64,000 nt of DNA from Phlebotomus papatasi (GCF_024763615.1 NC_077224.1:69202712-69266711), one strand, 5' to 3'; positions 43,081 to 55,269 are shown, counted from the first letter of the stretch. Notes: generated from the letters alone by a model not told the origin. Program-made: numbers and translations.

Positions 43081-43636
43081 TTTAAAATGATTCTCGCATG
43101 ATTTTGCATGGTTCGACTATCTAACATAGTATATATCATACATAAGATGTGTAATTTAATTTCATGCTCATGGCGCTCGAAACTATAGTCAGACTCTCTG
43201 GATAAGATATTATGGTGAATTTCAATATTAGTTAGATGTCAGTTATCAAAATGTAACTGACACAGTTGTGGTTAAATTTACTCAAATATTACCATAATTT
43301 GACAGTTACCTGCTTTTGATAATTTTACCCAAAGTATTTGCTTGGGTTTTGTAATCTTTAAAGTAATTAATGTAAAACATTTCTGAAATTTTCAGAAGGT
43401 ATTCCCACAGACCACAATGATCAATAAAACTGATGGATTCATTAAAGCCAACAGAGAGAGAACTTTGTAAAACTTTGCTCAGTGTGAGAGTGTTTTTAAC
43501 GATGAGCAAATGAGTTTTTATTGCTCGAATTTAAAGGGAGAGCAATATCACACCTTCATTTAGTATTGCCGAAGCGCAAGTGGAATTTAGGAATTTGTCA
43601 GGAGACTTTTTTAAAAAGTAAATTTAATAATACAAA
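43081..43636. other. AT-rich spacer with a small inverted repeat
   Basis: GTTATCAAAATGTAACTGAC (near 43234) faces GACAGTTACCTGCTTTTGAT (near 43301) as an imperfect hairpin. Nothing else recognised. Confidence 0.35.
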
Positions 43637-43684
43637 ATTTCAAGAGATGAAAGAATAAATAAATATTCTTTCATCTCTTGAAAT
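43637..43684. repeat. Perfect 21 bp hairpin
   Basis: ATTTCAAGAGATGAAAGAAT-A and its exact complement, separated by AATAAA (43658-43663). Too short for a MITE; it could be a young micro-inversion or a structured RNA. Confidence 0.85.
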
Positions 43685-43728
43685 CTTTTATAAATTATTG
43701 ATAATATTTTGTGAGAGCCAAAATACTA

Positions 43729-43943
43729 GGGGAAAGTACTCTCCCTTCGAACGTTCATGCCTTCGAATAATGTGAATTTTCTTTTATTTTTCCTAAGAGA
43801 CTTACAAATTTCTATTAAATATTAGTTACCTAATCATCAATTATTGATAATTACGTGATAATTATGTCTAAGTTTCTTAGAGAAGATAAAAGAAGTGCAC
43901 ATTATTCGAAGGCATGAACGTTCGAAGGGAGAGTACTTTCCCC
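43729..43943. mobile_element. Family H foldback MITE, 215 bp, TA-flanked
   Basis: TA at 43727-43728 and 43944-43945. Arms GGGGAAAGTACTCTCCCTTC + GAACGTTCATGCC are perfectly mirrored at the right for over 40 bp; the middle also pairs. One of the best preserved foldbacks in the window. Confidence 0.88.
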
Positions 43944-43963
43944 TAAACTTTAATTATCTTAAA

Positions 43964-44196
43964 GAGGTAAGACTTCTTTGGCCTATGGAGTTACAATGAT
44001 ATATGATTTTTTCACATATTTCTAAAGGAAATTGGACTTTAATGTAATTTATTTTCACAAAAGAATTGGTGTAATAAATGTATCTATATAATAATCTATA
44101 TAAAAATAAATAAAGGAGCGCAGCGTCCTTTAGAAATATGCAAAGAAATCATTTATGATTGCAACCCCACCAGCTCAAAATAGCCCCAACTTTCCC
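43964..44196. mobile_element. Family E' foldback MITE
   Basis: Right end reversed: GGGAAAGTTGGGGCTATTTT, then TA. The left arm is more eroded (GAGGTAAGACTTCTTTGG) but pairs again from TACAATGATATATGATTT. Sister of 11400-11586. Confidence 0.65.
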
Positions 44197-44914
44197 TAGG
44201 TAAATAGGAAGCTAAGACCTAGACCCTAACTTTTAGACTTATATTGAAGAATTTAGAATATTTCGCATCTGAATTTATACACTTTATACACCTCCACGTC
44301 AATATCGCTAAACCACTTCAGTCATGAATTAGGGTAGAAGACCCATTTAAATAAAATGCTCAATTTAATACCTTAAACTAATTAATTGTTCGATATTTGA
44401 CATTGAATTATTAAATTCTGATTAAATTCCATAAAAGTGCCGAAAAAATATTAATTTATTCAAGGTGTTATTAAATTGGGGTTGTCTGCTTACTTCCGAT
44501 TCACATTGGTTATGATCATGCGATCATGGAGACTGATCGCGATCAGCTGATCTGCGACTCATGGTCTGTTCGGTAATTCTACTTTAATATTCACCCCAAG
44601 CCACTGCCCTTGATTTTCGTATCTTTTATAAAATACCTTTTTCCCCAATAACGCAAAAAGTTGTTTTTATTAGCTAAATTGTTAAAGAAAAATAAAGTCG
44701 CTCCTTTGAGTAAAAATTAAGGACTAAGGAATAATTTCAGGATAAGTTTTTGTTACGCACGGCCTGGTGGAGTACAGTGGCTGGTGGGAAGGGATTAAGA
44801 GATTTTTTCGCTTCTTTGAATTTTTATTCGCTATAAAGTTTCAGGAATACGATGTCCTCTTCATTAGGTCTACAAAACGTTTTAAATAATTTTGCTTACA
44901 CTTTTATAAGTCAT
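44197..44914. other. AT-rich spacer with overlapping GATC palindromes
   Basis: ATGATCAT (44512-44519), TGATCGCGATCA (44534-44545) and GATCAGCTGATC (44541-44552) are perfect palindromes within 41 bp, two of them overlapping. No gene. Confidence 0.5.
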
Positions 44915-45265
44915 GGAAGAGCATCTCAGTCTCTGTAAAGTGCTCGTACTCGTAACTTAGATGTTATACCTCACAAGTATTTTTGCATCATTTAATGTTT
45001 ACCGGTTCACAACCGATTTGGAGCGAATTATAAATCACTCAAAAGATCCTGAAAAATAGTTTTAAAAGTAATAGAATTACTTTTAAAATTTGCTTGTTGG
45101 TTCATAACCAGTTCACAACCGATTTAAACCGTTTTTTAAACTACTAGAAACATTGCCCAAAGTGCACTCCAGGAGTAATATAATTGAATTTTGAGTAAAA
45201 ATTAGTTATTGGGTATAAACCGATTCATTAACGGTTCAGAACCGATTAAAATCAGTTCACTTTTA
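44915..45265. repeat. Dispersed repeat R with iterated ACCGGTTCACAACCGATTT words
   Basis: The block GCTCGTACTCGTAACTTAGA matches 4590-4615 in style, followed by at least four spaced variants of GGTTCACAACCGATTT on the plus strand. Related words occur at 4655 and 23776. Possibly the body of a SINE- or MITE-like repeat; no TIR or tail seen. Confidence 0.45.
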
Positions 45266-45339
45266 TCGGAAATTCCAAAACCTTTCCATCGAGTCCAAAC
45301 CTGGCCCCATTCATTTGAGAAATACACTCTCTGTCTCTA

Positions 45340-45560
45340 GAGCATTTTTAACCTTTGACTTTGAAAACCCCTTATTAGGAATAATTCAATGAAATATTCG
45401 TATAAAGTCGAAATGTTGACACAAGCAATCCAAAAAAAAACATGGTTTTGAAACGACTTATGTGGGAGATTCCCCGAAGGTCTCTAATCACCACCTTTTA
45501 CCGTTTATGGCCTCTAGAGCTGGCGACAGCCGGATGGATCAGACGCTCAGACGGACAAAC
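45340..45560. repeat. Dispersed repeat E, copy
   Basis: Blocks GGAATAATTCAATGAAATAT and AACATGGTTTTG, then TTACCGTTTATGGCCTCTAG and GAGCTGGCGACAGCCGGATG. The end, with alternating CAGACGGACAAACG, resembles the edge of a retroposed repeat. Two overlapping ORFs of 61 and 63 codons carry no known motif. Confidence 0.5.
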
Positions 45561-45912
45561 GTGGCTCCAAAAAACTCGAAACTTCAGATTTCCAAAATTC
45601 TACCAACATACGACCCCTTGCTGGTAAGAAGTAGAAATAATAAATCAAAGTGAAAGGATTATATACTGCTCTCTCTATAGAGTTCGACCAGAGAAAAAGA
45701 ATTTGGACATTTTCAATGAAAACTTACGTAGAATAATTAAGAAAGAAACACGTAATGAAATGTATATAACAAAATGCAAGTCAAGTGTAACGATTAACTT
45801 CCAATACGATTAAAATTACTTTGTATGTAAATTTCCTTTAGTTAAACCTCTACTGCCAAATTTTACAGGTTGAATATTCTCGAAGATCAGCTTGACCGTG
45901 GTGTTCACATAT
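45561..45912. other. AT-rich spacer
   Basis: Nothing recognised. Confidence 0.3.
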
Positions 45913-46022
45913 AGTCAAGTGTGCTAATCCGGGCGCTTCGCTATCTGGATAGTTTATGACTAATCCACTAGAAATAATATTTTTATTTTTATTTCCATAA
46001 TATAGTCACTACAGTAACATAA
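45913..46022 (+). mobile_element. Pogo-like terminal fragment, copy 2 (~110 bp)
   Basis: AGTCAAGTGTGCTAATCCGG start and body nearly identical to 18967-19076. Similarity ends near CAGTAACATAA in both. Confidence 0.5.
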
Positions 46023-47329
46023 TACAGTGCGTACCTTTACCATAAGGTCACTTTGCAGAACTCAAAATTTTTTCTATATTGGTTTTATTTAATTTTTTTC
46101 TGGAAAATACTTTGAATTGAATTATTTTACAACTGATTATTGTAATTTTTTGACATTGACATGCAGAGTTCAGTCGAGTACAAATACACATTCATTACCC
46201 AGATCCACAAACCGAGGCTGGTCTGCCGTGATATAAAGCGGTACTGTGTGTATGAGGTGTAGCAGAACGCATACACAGGGCACTGTGTGTGATATAGAGC
46301 AGGTTTATCGCCTTGGGGGTTAAGATAGAACAGGAGAATGAGAAGTGCATAATGGGCCTAAATAAGTGGCCTGGGTACAGGGGTTCCGAAGGGAATATAA
46401 CCGACCCATATACAAATCAAATCTTAATCTTTATTTGGGCACTAAGAGTGTTGACATTTCTGTGATTCAGATCTGACGTTTTTCTGGTATATTTACTTGT
46501 CAGGTACTAACAAGTCGACAGCAGTTACTATGCGTATATAAAATTCATTTCCTAAGATTAATGTTTGAGAATAGATTGCAAAAATCCCATATAAGGATAT
46601 TAAGTGGTCCACAAAAAATATACAACTAACATTAAACAATTGGGTTCTGTTCTACATCGTTCATTCCAAGTTGCAGGGGCACGAATCTAAACCACATATT
46701 GACTTTGAGTATAAACTTTTCAAACTTTCGCTACAAACTTCATTGTTTTTGCGCTGCTTTATTTTTTTGCCCTTATTCTATTGTTCTAAGTCAGAATTTC
46801 TTCATGAATAGCTCCTGTTATGAAATTATTGTGTAAAAGTAACATGTTATTTTCAAAACTTGAGTTCTGAGTTTCCAACAAATTTGGAAAATAAAAAAAT
46901 AAAAAATAAAAGTAAGTTTTATTTAAGAATCCAATTATACTTATAAGTGCTTTATCTGTGATATTTTTTCTTAAATACGTAATAATTGAGAAGCGGTTTG
47001 AATTGGCTACAATTTGGATATTCTGCGAGAATCTCTTTGTTTTTATTTTAATTACAAAAGATAGCACCTTAATGGTTTTAATGAATAAGTTATTACATCG
47101 TTAAGGAAGCTCTATCATGTTTGTATGGTGCAATGCTCGTAGTTACCAATTCCAAATTTATCTTAAATTCATTGAGATAGTTTGGTAAGAGTAGTATTTA
47201 ACAAAGTTAATCTAATCTAACAAAATGTATGCAATATTACTTTGAAACTTTTTCCACTGGAATTTTCTAAATGTTCCCATTGTCATGATGCCTCTAGCCC
47301 GAAATTCTTCCTCAATGTCTTATACTAGC
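46023..47329. other. Mixed DNA, no gene recognised
   Basis: A GC-richer patch at 46190-46400 has repeated GTGTGTATGAGGTGTAG / ACTGTGTGTGATATAGAGC words. A 93-codon minus ORF at 46786-47067 is lysine/phenylalanine-rich with no motif. Confidence 0.35.
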
Positions 47330-47960
47330 TTTAAACAAAATAAAGGGTCGATGGAGAGCACGTTTGATGATGTAAGTGGTGAAGAGCAATGGCTTTGGAA
47401 AAAGCAACTCCACGCCTTTTCTTTCCTGCAATTATAAAATTCCTTCTCTTCCATCTGACTTGAGTAATTAATTTAAAAGAATTTCAACGAGTACTCCAAC
47501 CTCTTTCCACCCTCAAAGGCTCCTCTCTCTTGCAAACTTGTTATACAATATCGATCCAACTGTGACCACACTCTAAAGTGGGTGGGTTTTTTGGGAGGCC
47601 AAAAAGGAGAGTCAGGAGGATTATGGCAAAGTACCACACATTTCGACCACGGTGCACAGCACAAATTACAGCAACTATTCAACATTTCGCTGGACCTTCA
47701 CACGAACTGGGATTGTGGAGCCAGGATGAGAGAAGCAAAATTACACGTTTATAATTCACAGAGAGTGCCACATCCTGGGGAAAACCTGGAGCTAAATACA
47801 ACTCTCCCACTCGATCCCTTTCATAGCTTTACCATTTTAGAGAGGTGATAGTCGCAGCGACCAGAATAGGCTCCAATAGGGCTTTACTACACGCTAACGC
47901 CGCCGGTGTAGAAATCTTTAATGTGACCACGAATTCATATTGATTAAACACCCAGGTAAA
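47330..47960. other. Higher-complexity island
   Basis: Less AT-rich unique DNA. The longest ORF (47582-47848, 88 codons) overlaps a 70-codon minus ORF and has no known domain. Candidate non-coding functional DNA. Confidence 0.4.
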
Positions 47961-48587
47961 TACCTTTTACACTAACGAGATTTTGCAATGTACATTGCTG
48001 TGCAATTTATTATCGTCGTTGAATTATAAGTATTATATGGGTTCTCAAATGATGAATCATTTTAATTAGATACACCAGCATGTTCCAAAAGGGGATATTT
48101 TGATATCTTGTAACACAGAACTTCAAAGCTCTTCACTTACATCAAACTTCTTGGAATTCTATTGATTTGAGAAGATGAAATAACTTCCATTGAAAGATAT
48201 ACTATAAGTCAATGTAATAGTTGAGAAACTTCATCTCATGTAAGATGAACTTGTATGAGGCTTCCCATAAGTTTCACAGAGTAACTTAATTCGGATTGTG
48301 TATACGGTCTTCAGGGTATACAAATCAATATCGTTTGGTTAATTTAACAATTTCTTTCTAGGTTAGCTTAATACATTTATTGGCAATAACCCAGTAAATG
48401 AAAGAATTGCTGATGGAGAAAAACCAATTCTACTGAATAACATTTTAATACACAAAAAATCCAAAAGTGACGATTTTGTTTTTAGAACTTGCTATTTACT
48501 AAATAAATAAAGTGTTTTTGGAAAACAAATGAAATATAAATTATAAGCGTGGCAAGTACATCAAGTTCAAAATCTTTCTGGGTTATG
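47961..48587. other. AT-rich spacer
   Basis: Nothing recognised. Confidence 0.35.
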
Positions 48588-48787
48588 ATGCTATTTTTTA
48601 GCACTTTACTGTTTTCAGGTACTTCTGTATTATCGACTTTTCTTTGTGTTGGTTCGTGTCTCGACTGTTTTCTTCTCTTAAACTACCAAATAGTCCTGAC
48701 AGGAACCAATACCAACAAAAGTCGATTATGTAGAAGCACTTGAGAACAGTAATGTACTAAAAAACATTTTTCATTGGAATAGCATCA
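48588..48787. mobile_element. Foldback MITE U, copy 2
   Basis: Right end, reversed, reads GATGCTATTCCAATGAAAAA and matches the left end of 39298-39515; inner arms TTCTGTATTATCGACTTTTC / AAAAGTCGATTATGTAGAAG pair. The left end lacks about 15 bp of the TIR. Confidence 0.65.
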
Positions 48788-49188
48788 TTCTGTCTTATCG
48801 AAGAAAAATATGTCAACCAGCTGAAGTTGGAAATTAGAATGGAAATCTGAAAGACAACTCACTGGTCTTTACCAAAGTAAGGACGGATAAAATTCTTGAC
48901 TTTATCAAGGATTCTTCTGGAGGCTTCTCTCTGTCTCTTTTAGCATTAAAGCTATTGGGACACCAGTTACGAATATTAAGTACGTCCTTTTTGTTGCCCT
49001 CCAGTTAGACACCCTGAAAGCCCTCAAAGATCTAATTATGTTTACTGTAAGCTGGATTAGTCCCTACCTTTTAAAATATGACTTCGTTATACTGACACTT
49101 ATTTCATGATTACTATTCAGGACTTCGTAGGTCATTCAATAAGTCCGTAGGATGAGTAAGAAAAAAATTAACAAATTTAACTGTTTAA
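48788..49188. other. Unique DNA, no gene supported
   Basis: A minus frame near 49000 reads KKDVLNIRNW, faintly like the start of a reverse transcriptase, but nothing around it supports this. Confidence 0.3.
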
Positions 49189-49335
49189 CCCTTTAAGAAC
49201 GAGAGGGTTTAAAAATGAGGGTCAGAAAAAAAATTTCTGCCTTTTTAGAGCGAAACATGACTTCATATGGCTGTAGGTAAAATTTCATTTTTGGGTCACC
49301 GGGACCGGTGACCCAATCGTCCTTAAACAAGCACG
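49189..49335. mobile_element. Candidate piggyBac-like MITE (TTAACCCTTTAAGAACGA end)
   Basis: Begins TTAACCCTTTAAGAACGAGA and ends with GGTCACCGGGACCGGTGACC then CAATCGTCCTTAAA. The word GGACCGGTGACCCAATCGTC parallels ACACCAGTGTCTTAATCGTC at 17264-17283, linking the two loci. The right TTAA is not clean. Confidence 0.45.
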
Positions 49336-49500
49336 TGGCAAGTTGACTTTTTTATATAGAGCTATTTGATGCCAATTACCTAAATTGATCTCGGACTCAG
49401 CTCACAGTCCTCCAAGGAAAAATGTATTTAAACAAAAATTTAGTATATTTATCCCTCGACGCGGTAAGACATCTTATAATACGAAAAAAATCGTATCCAT
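49336..49500 (+). repeat. Dispersed repeat F, copy 2
   Basis: Matches the reverse complement of 14150-14310: ATTGATCTCGGACTCAGCTC, then CACAGTCCTCCAAGGAAAAA and TTAGTATATTTATCCCTCGA. Confidence 0.55.
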
Positions 49501-49704
49501 AATTTTAATTAAGATAAAATGGTTTAATTTGGAAGCATTTCCCATTTGGAATTTTAAGATTTCCTCAGTGTTTTAGATTAGCAAGAGAAGAAAACCACGA
49601 TGAAAAGCTGTTCCTTTTTTCATTACTTTTTAGATGGTCTAGACCGACTCTAGACCATCATTACTATTTATTTTATTGAGACATTTTATTGTATTACAAA
49701 ATAT

Positions 49705-51592
49705 GGGAGACTGGGGCAAAAAGTCACATATTGAAAATTTGAAAATTCAATATCTTCCAAGATAAAAAAGATAGCGACTTAAATTTTTTTTCATAGTCGG
49801 CCTGCATAGACCTTCTTCAAAGTCGTAAGTTCCTTAGAATTCGAACAAGGATTTCAGAAAATAAAAAATATTGAATTTTTTAGCCCTATTTTTAAAATGT
49901 TTTCCTTACAGCAGATATCAATTTTGACCTACTTATTTTCCAAAATTGTTGCACTGGTAAATAATTTCCTAAATGATTTGAACTCTTTGAATACGAAAGC
50001 ACTATCTATTTTAGAATTTTACAAAGATTCTTTTCTCCAGAAATCCTTTTGTTAAGAATGACCACTTGGGGTAAAAAGTAACAAAAGGTATGAAGCAAAA
50101 AGTAACAAAGAGACTGAAGTAATTTCTGATGTCTCACTGTGAGAAGAAACGTCATTTCCAGGTCTCGCCGCTTTATTACGTGCGCTAACCGTTGGCGTTT
50201 TAAATAGAAATTATTGCAGCGTGAAGTAGGCTGAAAGTGTCACCGGGATCTCCAATTGGGTGTACAGTGTACTTTTGTGTGTATGTGTGTCTCTCGTCCC
50301 ATCTTCCGGGTGGTATTAATTATCACTGGGCAAAATGAGGTCAGTCTGGATTGGATTGCGAAAGAGGAAAGGTGATTTAACATTTCTCTCCCCCTCAGGA
50401 AGAGAAGACAGTAGTGAGTGGAGTGGAGTTAGTGGGTTAAGAGGAAGTCGGAAGATAATCCTGGTCAACCCTCAATACCACGGAGGTATCGAGGTGAGGA
50501 ACAGCGCAAGAAGTGTTAAGCCAGATCCGGAAACCTATTTCCTACGGAGGAAAATCGGCGGAGGCAAAAAACTTCGGTCTGATCGGAAAAGTCTTCGGAG
50601 AGAGTCTTCTGTGTCTACACGGTTACCCTCCACAACGAGAAAGTAGTCACCTGAGGATCCGGGAATTGTGCCAACCCGACGTAATCAGCGTGCGCATCAC
50701 CACTCAATTGGAATCTGCAAGAGCCCACCCTGGCACAAAGAATCCCCGCATCTTGCTAGTCCCTCAGAATTTGCGGGAGCCCCAATACGGAGAGGGAGAA
50801 AGAACGGCCACCGGACTCAAATAAGCGAACAAACCTTAAGTAGAACTCTGTATAATTGTGTAAATTTCGGTATAATATAACCAATTTTATATGGGCTTTA
50901 ACTGAGGGTCTCTTCGGGAAATCAAAGGGGGTTTGTGATTAATTCTGCTGAGGAATAAAGGGTTTAATTGTGGAAATTGAAGAGAGAAGAATTGGTGTTT
51001 CTTTGTGAGAGGGAATATTGAGAAGAATTGAAAGGTGAAAGAATCCGGAGTCGGGTGTTTGGGATTGATGGATATCGGGTAAGGATTGAGAAAAGTGCCA
51101 TCAGAACTTCAAATTAAAAGCAGAAAATTCACCGGTAGCAGAATAATTCTTACAGTTTCTTGTTTGCATTGGTCAAACGGTTAGCAGTCTCTAGTGTGTT
51201 TTTTTCTAAAATAGCTTGAAAAGCAATTTTCTCGTACAGTTAGAGAAAACTGTGTTTTAAAAAGGTGTAGAGGAATATATTTTCTATAAAAATATGTCTT
51301 CTAGGTATTTTTTTAAATTTACGAAAGCCCGTAATAAAGTAAATCCAAATATGATAATATCCCATACCTGGTACTATTTGCCCCAGCATTTTTGAGAATC
51401 GTCACAAAATTACCTTTTAGAGAACAGCTCGAGAAATGCACTTCCTTACACAATAGAGGAAAATGACTTTCACAGAGTTGTAGAGCAGTAAATTTCTTAC
51501 AAGACTGCACTAATTAGAAATTTCCGGGGGGCTAGGGTAGTTTGTAAAAAAAATAAAATATCCGTTTTGTGACTTTTTGCCCCAGTCTCCCC
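49705..51592. mobile_element. Family A TIR element (inverse orientation), with ~1 kb insert
   Basis: Left GGGAGACTGGGGCAAAAAGT, right GACTTTTTGCCCCAGTCTCC-CC then TA. Runs antiparallel to 1067-2836 and aligns along it except for two differences: it lacks the 1752-2612 element (empty site near 49930) and holds extra DNA at 50174-51158. Short minus ORF at its right end, no known protein. Confidence 0.85.
50174..51158. other. GC-richer insert of unknown origin inside family A
   Basis: Comparison with 1490-1520 and 63090-63115 shows the sister copies continue directly from the GCGGCGA block to GTTTGCATTGG, so about 985 bp have been added here; a CTT stands at each junction. The insert is notably less AT-rich and carries two overlapping 103-codon plus ORFs (50335-50646 and 50513-50824), rich in R, S, E and P, with no known motif. 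Later parts (GGTATAATATAACC near 50869) look like promoter or LTR-type DNA. It could be a solo LTR-like sequence, a captured host fragment or another element. Confidence 0.55.
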
Positions 51593-52130
51593 TAATCATT
51601 ACGATTTAACCTTTACAGTTTTCCCTTATTAATTGAATCGTAAACCGCCTAAAATCGTAGATGTCTTCCGTGATCCCGATTCTTTTTTTTGGACAAGGGT
51701 AGTACTTATTAAAACATTTTATAACATGTGACAACGCCCTCTTCCAGGAATTCAGTTCTTTGCACCAAGAAGGACACAAACTAACAACTACGAGGATCGA
51801 GCCTTATCTTCCTTTCAGGGGCCTTATCTTGGTCTTATCATGTAGCTTCCATTAACGCCTCGTCTTGACTTATTGAGTGGGGGCATTTATTGTTTCAGCC
51901 AAAGAGCTCCTTTTCGCTCTTACCAACTGCACAACGAGATCCCCAGACCATTAAACTATAGTACTAGGTTCATTATACCTTTCCTTATCCTCTGGTATCT
52001 TAATCCTCGAGACGTTACCCTGCTCATGGCTCACTGTCGTAAAGCGACAGACCCAACACTGCTTCAAATACAGTATCCTGTCCTAAATTTTGGATCAGTA
52101 ACAGTGAATATTGTATCGATTAAAAAGAAT
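51593..52130. other. Mixed DNA, no gene supported
   Basis: A 92-codon ORF at 51873-52151 shows no recognisable motif and runs into the next MITE. Confidence 0.35.
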
Positions 52131-52318
52131 GAGAAACTGGGGCAGCAGTAAACGTAGGGCAGTTGTAAATAATGTATTTTTTCTATTAAATATTGGACTT
52201 CACAGGACGAGACATCGTAGAAACTTTGTAGGGATACTTACCAACTGAAGAAATGGTAGACATAAACCCAAGTAGTTTAGACACAAAAATCAGTCTATAC
52301 AACTGCCCTAGTTTATCC
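52131..52318. mobile_element. Diverged family B foldback MITE
   Basis: GAGAAACTGGGGCAGCAGTA at the left and ACAACTGCCCTAGTTTATCC at the right. The centre (GGACTTCACAGGACGAGACA, AACTGAAGAAATGGTAGAC, AAGTAGTTTAGACA) parallels 5537-5747. Confidence 0.65.
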
Positions 52319-52740
52319 TACAACTTTTCCTTTTGGAACTAGTTTTTGTACCAGCTCCATTATTATCTATCAATCTAAACCTTTCTCGTACCCAAGACCT
52401 CAGAGACATACAGACAGAGCTGATTTAATGAGACCCTCTTATCATAAATTTGTTCTTCTGACTTAAAATAATATAATCCTATTAATTTGTTGAAATTTGA
52501 GTAAAATTGGCCGTATGAAGTATGTTGAAAATGAAATTCCAAAATCAACATATGAAAACCAAACAAACATTGTGAATTTAATAAAAGCTCTTAAGCATGA
52601 GATGCTTGCAGACTTTGTGGTGCACAAAACTATCCTCATTGAAATGCCCTCAATATTGCTTAACAAAGCAGAATTGTTTATACAATGAACCATTTGATAT
52701 GTGTTACCAATAAGTTATTAAATCGAGACTAAATCAACTT
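52319..52740. other. AT-rich spacer
   Basis: Short ORFs on both strands overlap; nothing recognised. Confidence 0.3.
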
Positions 52741-54060
52741 TTAAGTATTAAAATTCCCCAATAGCATCATCTAATCCATGTACAATTTAATCAAAAATGA
52801 TTTCGGTGAAATGTGTTTGCACAGATTAATTTAGAGGAAGTTCTTTGTTAAACTTTTTCTGTGCTTTGCTTTTAAGATTTTTCGGTTGGATGAGAAAAAT
52901 ATCTGACTTGGCATGGGGATAGGTAAAGTTGTTAGTCAATAAAAATCTTGCCAATTTTCTTCAATTTCCGTCTCAATTCCCTCCCCTAATTTTGTCTCCC
53001 AATTTGATTAATTCCACCACCACTCACCAATGGAGTTCCAAAGTGCGGCAAAAAGTCTTATATATATAATATTTTCATTTTCCAGCTGAGAAAGTTGTAG
53101 ATCTTTCGTGTAATCAATGTGGATAAAAGTTTTTGAGGACATGTTTGCAAAAACAAGTCATACTTGCTCAAACGATTAATTTATTTTGAGATGAGAAAAT
53201 TTGTTGCCGAAAGGAAAACCATCTCTCAATTCCACTTCCTGTCGAAGTATGGATTGTTAGAAAGTTCCACCATTCTCCAACCAAGCACATCTTCAAAGTT
53301 TTGGGCAGAATATTGAGCGGAAGAGTGGTTGTCAAACAGACTCCTCCCACTTGATTGACATCGAGTGATATTTAATGTGTCAAATATGGTTTGGTTTTGA
53401 TGTTTATTCGCTTTTTTTCTCTGTCCTTGCGGATGGAGATTTTTTTTTTCTCGACAGCTTCTTGTTGTTATTCTTTTGCATGGGATTTTATGCTGGGGTA
53501 CGCTTTGAGCTTTTTGAGTATTTGCAGAGATAGGGAAGAAGCTCTTAAGAGGCCAATCATGAAATCGGTATCAGCCGGTGAGAACATTAGCGACCCACAC
53601 CTCCGGTATCTTGATACAAATGGATTGGTATGAGGGGATGCTGAAGGGAAGAATACACTTGGAATGAGTTGGTATGAGTGGAAAAAAGTTCATTTCCGTG
53701 AATGTCCAGCCTTTTAATTAATGAATCCTTGAGAGCTGAAGACGACCCACTTTGGGGCCAGTGTTTTGTGTTTTGGTGTGAATGTGTGAATGAATTTTGC
53801 CTGGAGAGGAAGAAAAGAGGACGACACAGCATTCATCCATCTCCTGGACCAGTGTGTGAAGTTAATGGATCACAAGTGAAAAGGACTTTATGAGCACCAA
53901 TTTGGGGAATTTACTCACGTATTAGAGCCAATTTAATCCTTATCACATTTGCCCAACACTCCATCTTCCCGACACTCCTTTTTATCTTTGCCGGACTTGT
54001 CTGAATCCTGGGCTCTTATTTGGACGTTCACTAACAGTATATAGATTTCTTACAGATTGT
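52741..54060. other. Long higher-complexity island
   Basis: Unique-looking DNA with CT-rich and GA-rich words and short overlapping ORFs (53168-53350, 53391-53633, 53587-53832, 53702-53893), none with known motifs. Same character as the other islands. Confidence 0.4.
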
Positions 54061-54997
54061 AAGATCATCTCAAACATAAGCTCTGAATTTGTTCAACATT
54101 TCATTGCAAGTGGAAGCTTTTTGTTCCACTTTGCAAAAGCCTTTTGAATCCAATAAAATGGAAATACATGGACCAAGCAAGAATCAAGACTGAGAATTCT
54201 CACATTCTTGCACGTTTTCACAAGAGGCGCTTTGTTTGAAATGCAAAGCTTTCGAAATGTTTTTGGGTTTGAACAATGAAACAAATACGTTTTAAATTAA
54301 ACTAAATATTTTTTGGAAAGTTTGTTTTCAGTTACAATAACTGGAAAGGTCTGAACGTAGCGTGTGCTAAATAATGTTCCAAAGGAACCTGAAGTAAAAG
54401 TTAAATGAACCGAGAATTTTAAAATTTAATAATCTCCCACAATAAAAGACACCGACTTTTTTTTCTTTTTCAAAAACAATGTGCTTATTAGAAATTCACT
54501 AATTCTTCTGGAAATTCTTAGAAACTAAATCAATATATTAGTTTTGACGTAGGTTTTTAATCCCAGATTTCTTTACTTCATTCTCAGATTTATTATTCAA
54601 TTACTAACTTAATTATTTAACATTCAACAACTTCTTAACCGAGTTGTCAAGATTATTTCTATATTTTTAATTATTTAGAATTTATGATCACCATACTGCC
54701 CAATATTCTGAAAAGTTATTCTTCAGCATTTTAGAATATGCAAAAATTTTAAAAACTCCCTCTTGAGGGTGAAATAATGGGATTTTCCTAAAATTTCCCC
54801 AAAAACATCATGAAGACAGGTCTGCCAAAGTCATATTTATCAAACTAGTCAAAATATTTAAGTGCTTTCTTCCGGGGCGCATAGATGAAACTTAGGGTTC
54901 ATGCATATGACACCCCACACTGAGCTTTCTAAACGCCTTTCTCATTGGTTTTAAATAATTTTTCCAAAGATCGAAAACTCTGTCTTATAGAAAAGAG
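54061..54997. other. AT-rich spacer
   Basis: Nothing recognised. Confidence 0.35.
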
Positions 54998-55090
54998 TTG
55001 GCAAAGCGTTCCAGCTTTGCGAAATGCTCGAACGGCTCGAACTCACGAGAGAGACCTCTCCATGAAATAGTTTTTCGCATGATCTTTTAG
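54998..55090. repeat. Dispersed repeat R fragment
   Basis: GAGTTGGCAAAGCGTTCCAG and CTTTGCGAAATGCTCGAAC match the start of 4560-4600. Confidence 0.4.
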
Positions 55091-55269
55091 TGCTTACTTA
55101 TCTACTAGATATCAAATTGATTCATAAAACACAAAAGCATTTCAGAATAAAAATTTGGTAAATAAGTGAACATTTTAAATTGTTCTGGCATGAGTTACAA
55201 ACATATGAACAAAAAAATGTAAACACAAGACAGATAAGTCACTCACGGATATTTAACCAATTCATTATA

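Noticed and set aside
48950..49080. Reverse-transcriptase start on the minus strand (KKDVLNIRNW)
   Set aside because: Only about ten residues resemble RT; frames break at once and no downstream RT block is readable.
50174..51158. Complete LTR retrotransposon
   Set aside because: No TG..CA ends, no paired LTRs, no gag or pol motifs; at most a solo LTR-like sequence.
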